Source of the DNA: Heterocephalus glaber | Taxonomy: Eukaryota; Chordata; Mammalia; Rodentia; Bathyergidae | Reading direction: 5' to 3' | Length of the DNA stretch: 64,000 nt | NCBI RefSeq assembly: GCF_000247695.1 | Contig: NW_004624855.1 | Location: 225,969-289,968, forward strand | Part shown: positions 59,148-64,000 of the stretch, in pieces | How positions within the stretch are numbered: the stretch's first letter is position 1 | Layout: each line of letters opens with the position of its first letter | Position numbers and translations under genes: made by a program | Notes under the pieces: generated by a model | What the model saw: the letters and a program-made list of their open reading frames with translations, nothing else | Told to the model about the DNA's origin: nothing | Databases searched by the model: none

Positions 59148-59760
59148 CAGTATAACCACGTTACTATTAATCCCCTTCTAATACTCCTCTTTGATTTGAA
59201 AACAGTTTTCCCATCAGTCTTGCCACTTTCTGAAGCAGTTCTAGAAGTCCTCTTTCATAAATATCTTTTGTTGTGTTGTGTCAATTCAAGACATTTACCT
59301 TTCATGGTTATTCTCACTTTGGGGAAAGAACTAGAAGTCATACAGTGCCAGATCTAGTGAAAAAGATGGATTAGGACACATTATAATATTTTTATTTGAA
59401 ATTGCCAATAATGTTTCATCAATGGGGTATGATCAAGAAACAAAGTGAATGATTAAATTTAAATTTTTACTACAGTAAACAATACATAATTAAAATTTTT
59501 ATCACAGGTAGGACACCCTGCCATTATTTCCCCTCAAAATACTCAAATGTTTCCTCTTGCTTTGAACACACATATCCCATTGGTCTTTGCAATGCGTCTT
59601 TTAATAAGTTTAAAATACAGTTACAGACATAACAGTTATAGATATAATAATAACAATAATAATAATAATAACAGTTACAGACATAATAATGTCTGTAACA
59701 AGTTTAAACACAAAAACATAAACATTAACCACATTTTTGATCAACTCTTGTAGGAATTTG
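59148..59760. other. Unassigned stretch with hairpin and AAT repeat
   Basis: 59640-59672 is an (AAT/AAC)n run. A perfect 11-base stem, GTTACAGACAT (59674-59684) facing ATGTCTGTAAC (59689-59699) with a four-base loop, follows it. An earlier copy of ACAGTTACAGACATAA lies at 59617-59632. The 68-codon frame at 59547-59753 is a repeat artefact. Confidence 0.7.
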
Positions 59761-60060
59761 ATAGTGCGCTGTTAGGGTGAGAAACAGGCCTGTGTGTTCT
59801 CTTGACCCTCGGTAGGGAACAGGACACTATGATTTGAGAATCTTCTTGGCAGAAGGGAGGAGGTCAGAAAGTGACCTCTTGGGCTTTATGGCTTGCTTTG
59901 GGGAGAAGAATCCTAGTTTCTATGACCCACTTTGGAGAAGAAAGGGAAATGGAAGAAAAGAAGGTGGGAAAAGATCAAAGCAACTGCCAAGGTGCTATAT
60001 TTTGGGGCAGCGAGCTCAGAGCCCCAACATTCCTTAAGTCAAAATCTGTGCTGTTTAATG
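59760..60060 (+). mobile_element. Possible ERV LTR remnant
   Basis: TATTTTGGGGCAGCGAGCTC and AGAGCCCCAACATTCC resemble part of a mammalian ERV LTR. Three overlapping frames here are composition effects. Weak call. Confidence 0.25.
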
Positions 60061-60177
60061 TCTCAACATGTTATTTCAATTAGGGAAAGGCAGCTATGTT
60101 GGTACATATATAGAAGCCAAATAAAGCAAAATTAACGAAACTCCTCAAAGAGTTGGCTAGAGTTCATTCTGTTAGAT

Positions 60178-60196
60178 ATAATAAATAAATAAATAA

Positions 60197-60230
<34 letters not shown>

Positions 60231-60231
60231 G
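60178..60231. repeat. (AATA)n(GATA)n microsatellite
   Basis: Several AATA units followed by about nine GATA units. Confidence 0.95.
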
Positions 60232-60469
60232 CATTAAAGACCTTGACTTAAATTTTTTAAATCAACTGCACATTTTTTTTTCAGTAACTCAAGCCATTTT
60301 GTTAACCTATTTTCAGACAAGGAAAAAAAGGAGAATATGACTGGCAAAGAAAAAGAAAAAAGCTCAAGACATCTTCAGTTCAAGCATATTTTGGAAGGAA
60401 AACCATGATACTCAGGCATATATAAGTTCCTGCATCATAATTTTGCCTTTATGTGAGCCTCCAGTTCTC

Positions 60470-61060
60470 AAGGTATACAAGGACTCAGAACATGAAATTC
60501 CAAAATACGGTGCCTCAGCCAGCAGAACATTGTCCACTGAAGGAAACTGATGACACCATTGAGGTAGAAAGGCCTTTCTACTTTCTCCTGCCTCCTTTCT
60601 CCCAAAGTGGGCCATGGAAACTAGAATTTCTCTCTCCCCTTCCTCCCTAGGCAGGCCATGATGGAGCCTAGGAAGATCACTCTCCTCCCTCCTTCCCGTA
60701 CTCTCTGCAGGCCCTTGTGTGACAGGCTTCCTGCACTATATCTATATCAGGAGGGAAGAAGGGTCAGGAAGGAAGGAAAGAAATTGAGTTTATGGGCCTC
60801 GCCACCCCTCCTCCCCAGGTTATGACCATCTTGTCACACCTGCTGTCATCCAGTCACAGACTGCACCAGTCTCTAAAAACCCACAGCTCTCCCTGTTTCT
60901 GTGGGTTTTCACTTCTGAAGGGACCCATGTCACAACACACTTATATTAAATACACTGGTTGTGCTTCTCTCTTGTTCATGTCTTTTGTTAGAGTTGTTTC
61001 AGCCATGAACCTTGTTATGGGCAAGGAAAACATGATTTTTTTGTGCCTATGATACAGTTA
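60470..61060 (+). mobile_element. Possible ERV LTR remnant, 3' part clearer
   Basis: 60890-61040 (TTCTGAAGGGACCCATGTCA, ATTAAATACACTGGTTGTGC, TTCTCTCTTGTTCATGTCTT, GTTTCAGCCATGAACC) has the layout of an LTR's polyadenylation region and R/U5 end. The upstream part is assigned only by G+C-richer, pyrimidine-rich character. Confidence 0.4.
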
Positions 61061-62744
61061 GATCTTACTCAAGGGCCAGAAACAGTATTCATAGGAGATT
61101 CAAGAGTTAACATGTGTCAGTACAATGATGATATCAATATGTTACTAAATTAATAGCTAATGTTTTACAGTAACTTTTCATGAAGCCTGTTCCTGTCAGA
61201 TAATAACAAGAATATGTCCACTTTATTTTTAAAAACCTTCTGTCAAGTTACATTAAAAGCAAGTTGCAACATAATTGGCAGAAGAGAAGGCTCTGGAACA
61301 GGTGACACAGTTGCATTCCTCCAACAAATGAAAGTGTGGGCAACCAGAACACAGTATATGTTTAAATGTAGTTTAATAAAGGGACCAAAAATCAAAACAA
61401 AACAAAACAAAAAAACCAAAAAACAAAAAAAAACACAACAGAGCAAATGGATCATCTGGAGAACTTAGAGCCTAAAGTGATTAATTAGACCTTATTTTGT
61501 CTTGAACAGATTTACTACACATTTTTCAAATAGCCACATTGTTTGTAATTACAAAAATCACACCTCCAATGGCCGGCCTTGGTTACTTCATGCTTGAGCA
61601 ACAATCTGATTGAGCACTCTTGTTAGGGCTTCATTCTTCATTGTAATTAGCCGTAATCATAGCCTTCCTAGGTGCATGAGAATGTGCAAGCAACTATTCA
61701 CAATCTCAACACATTTGAATATGAATCTTTTCAGTAAGGAGCAATAAAATAGGAGAAACAAAACAGTTTCTCTAGGGAATTTTGGAAAGCATCTCTGCTC
61801 TGATTCTGCCCCCCTTCAAAATGTTCCCTCTCTAGTATCTGGATTCTATTTACTAAAACAAGGGTGGCTTAATGAAGACAATGGCTTATTATTTCTTAAC
61901 TGACACAAGAGGGCCCAAGTATTAGAGGCTTAGTTCTTTCAGTCTTTGCCAAGGACACAAGGAACAAAAGAACAAGTAATCATGCGTGGAAAAAAAAAAC
62001 TGGGACTGGGCTACATTTTGGGACCACTCAGAGTAAGATGGAGCCTTGCTATTCTGGCGCTCCAGGCTGGTACATGCTTCCTTTCTTCTCTTTTTTTCCT
62101 CTTTCTCCTTCACCCCCTAAATGACTCAGACATTAGAGAAAAAGGCTCAAAGCAGCAAGGATTGAAAAACAAAGGATAAGTGGAGGAGGGGTTACATTTC
62201 TGATCCTGTCCCAAGCACATTCATAGTGAGCCACCTACTGGCAACTCCACTTCTCCTTCTTTTATTGTTTAATCCCCTAACCTCTTAAGGGAAGACCTAG
62301 GTAAACATGCTGGAATCACTCCAGATGCTTTCTCAGCCAAAAATAGGGAAAAGAAAATTCAGGGAGAGAAGAGCTTTCAGAGTAGTGCTCTGTCTTTAAT
62401 AGAGAACCAATTCAAATTCTAGTAAACGTATGGCTAAATATCAGATATGAGCAATTGCTTAAAATGATATGTGCTTTTCATAAAAACTTAAAAGATGATT
62501 CAATTGACTTAAAGAGAATAATCATTGGACTCCTGAAGCTAAATAATCTAATCATTTAAACTAATAATATAACAAAGTAAAAGTGCGATGGTGCACATGT
62601 AAAAGACAATTTTTGTGTAGAGTTTTTTTTAAAGGCATGACATACATTTAATGACTTTCCTGTTTATAGTATTTGTTATGATGCTAACACAGGGTGCTCA
62701 CAGGCTGCTGTGGCTACCTCTGATAACTTCCTGAGTACAAATCT
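61061..62744. other. Unassigned stretch
   Basis: 61390-61440 is an A-rich AAAAC-type run. 61560-61700 is a repeat-free patch holding GGCCGGCC (61571-61578) and TAATTA (61644-61649). No gene recognised. Confidence 0.4.
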
Positions 62745-62820
62745 TTCATCATCACATTGAAGAGATTTTCCTAAGGCCACACAGCCAGGTGAATGTATTG
62801 GTATTAAAGTACTAGACAGC
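62745..62820 (-). mobile_element. MIR SINE fragment
   Basis: TTTTCCTAAGGCCACACAGC followed by CAGGTGAATGTATTGG is the complement of the MIR core. Confidence 0.55.
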
Positions 62821-63884
62821 AATACAGTTCTGCACTTTGCTATGTAAAAATCAGTTTTAGAACAGGGATAAGTGACCTTTCTGGCTAAGTATGGCATAAA
62901 AGTTTGAGTTGCTAGAGGTGGCCAAAAGTACTGTATGGAAGAGGTCAGAAACAGAACCTGGACTTCATGAGCAAAGAGACCATGACTGATTAGCAAGTTC
63001 TGTGATTGATATTGGAGGATGGCCAGTTAAATCATCCATCTACCAAGTGTCTGCTGTGTGTCAGGAAGTGTGCTAAGCCCCACAGAGGCCAGCCACTGAA
63101 ACAACAACAACAAAACAGGACTGCATTTGTAACTGAGAGGTTATAGTGGATTTTTTTTTAATTAAAATTTTTTTCTTTTTTAAAGATAAACTGTTTCTCT
63201 AGCAGTCTCATGCTAAGAGCAGGAAACCCACCCCCAGCCCTGGTACCCAGGAAAAGTCAACATTTCCTGAGCCTCTCCTGAACCGAAGACTGGTTAATGT
63301 TCATATGTGTATTTCCTGGTTTTTGTTCTATCCTGTTGGTCAAATTGTGAATACACTCATTTTTCTATTTTTATGGAGTTTTATTCTACTTTTGATGGTA
63401 GGCTGGTGAATGAAACCTGAAAGGGGCCCACGGGGAACACATTTACTGCATGAAGGTGCCATAGCGCTGGTGTACTGAGGACAGTGGTACCCACTAGTGA
63501 CAGTGGGTGTCACTTTCAAACTCTCTTAGCACATGTTACACTCATAGTGACATGAGAGCTTCTTGGTTGTTTTTTTATCTTTCTATTGAATTTCATACTA
63601 TATTTTGAGGTTAGTTTTTAAAGCCATCTTAATATTTAATATGCCAACTGCTTCATCCTATACTTCTTTTTCATTTTTTTCTTAAAATAACAATTTAAAA
63701 TAGATACTACAATTTCTCCTTAATAGAATAATATGTGATTTTAAACAAATTTACCATACTTAAATCTCTTTGAGAAGCAAAAAGAATTTCTGTGACAATG
63801 GGTATAAGTCTAAACTGAAGGAGTGATGGAAGATATCAATCCTAATAATTTCATCAATGATACAAATGACAAATAATTGTATGA
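62821..63884. other. Unassigned stretch
   Basis: 63045-63095 (GTGTCTGCTGTGTGTCAGGA) has a weak MIR/L2-like trace. The 106-codon antisense frame at 62676-62996 overlaps a MIR and shows no domain. Confidence 0.4.
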
Positions 63885-64000
63885 TCATTTAAGACATTCT
63901 TATTGTGTGCCAGGTGGAGTATTCAGTGTATTACACACATTGTTTCACCTAATCCTCATGATAGCCCTACTATGTTTGGACCCTGTGGTATCATTATCCC
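63885..64000 (-). mobile_element. MIR SINE cut by the window end
   Basis: TTATTGTGTGCCAGGTGGAG, GTTTCACCTAATCCTCATGA and TAGCCCTACTATG on the plus strand are the complement of the MIR 3' part, in order. The element continues beyond the window. Confidence 0.7.

Noticed and set aside
59640..59700. CRISPR-like repeated block
   Set aside because: Only two copies of a 16-base word around an AAT microsatellite, no spacer pattern, and a eukaryotic context.
1..64000. A previously undescribed biological system
   Set aside because: Everything clearly identified belongs to known repeat classes. The remaining unique stretches show no coding or structured-RNA signal strong enough to claim a new system.

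Overview
This window looks like non-coding nuclear DNA from a rodent. It is AT-rich and has no convincing protein-coding exon. The longest open frames (132, 126, 124 and 119 codons) show no recognisable domain, and many other frames lie inside identifiable repeats. The lineage is read from the mobile elements: tRNA-derived ID-like SINEs ending in GTTCGATCCCCGGTACC plus poly-A, B1 (7SL-derived) monomers with the rodent internal duplication, two composite B1-dID elements, and ERVL-MaLR LTRs. The GGCCGGGGATTTAGCTCAG form of the ID-like SINE is one I associate with beaver (Castor). That species call is an inference; 'non-muroid rodent' is safer.

Layout. 1-375 is the 3' end of a LINE-1 with an inverted front piece. 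844-3540 is a decayed L1M/HAL1-type LINE carrying ORF1-like and ORF2-endonuclease-like sequence, with a B1-dID in its back half. 3752-4275 is a MER5A-like DNA transposon split by an antisense L1M 3' end. 8440-13700 is a second run of decayed LINE sequence, interrupted by a B1, a solo MaLR LTR and an ID-like SINE. 14-29 kb is mostly unique sequence with a solo MLT2-type LTR (19.4 kb), a short inverted-repeat transposon (22.35 kb), a solo MaLR LTR (24.0 kb), MIR fragments and two ID-like SINEs. 29.15-32.06 kb is richer in G+C and contains an antisense fragment of an ERV-L-like pol region, read from its RNase H and RT-connection traces. 34.7, 38.55 and 45.9 kb hold sense MaLR LTRs, and 47.3 kb an antisense one. 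44.16 kb is a SINE whose tail has become a TA/TG microsatellite. 53.68-54.95 kb is a three-layer nest: an ID-like SINE inside a 5'-inverted LINE-1 inside a B1-dID. 55-64 kb is largely unique, with MIR, B1 and ERV-LTR-like remnants, and ends inside a MIR.

Function. Nothing here forms an operon, pathway or gene set. The readable biology is retrotransposition history: target-site duplications that can be seen directly, twin-priming inversions, order of nesting, and microsatellite birth from SINE tails. A few repeat-free stretches with clustered transcription-factor motifs (about 16.5, 57.5 and 61.6 kb) are possible regulatory elements, but conservation cannot be tested here. I did not find an undescribed biological system. 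Family names come from recalled consensus sequences and should be checked with RepeatMasker.
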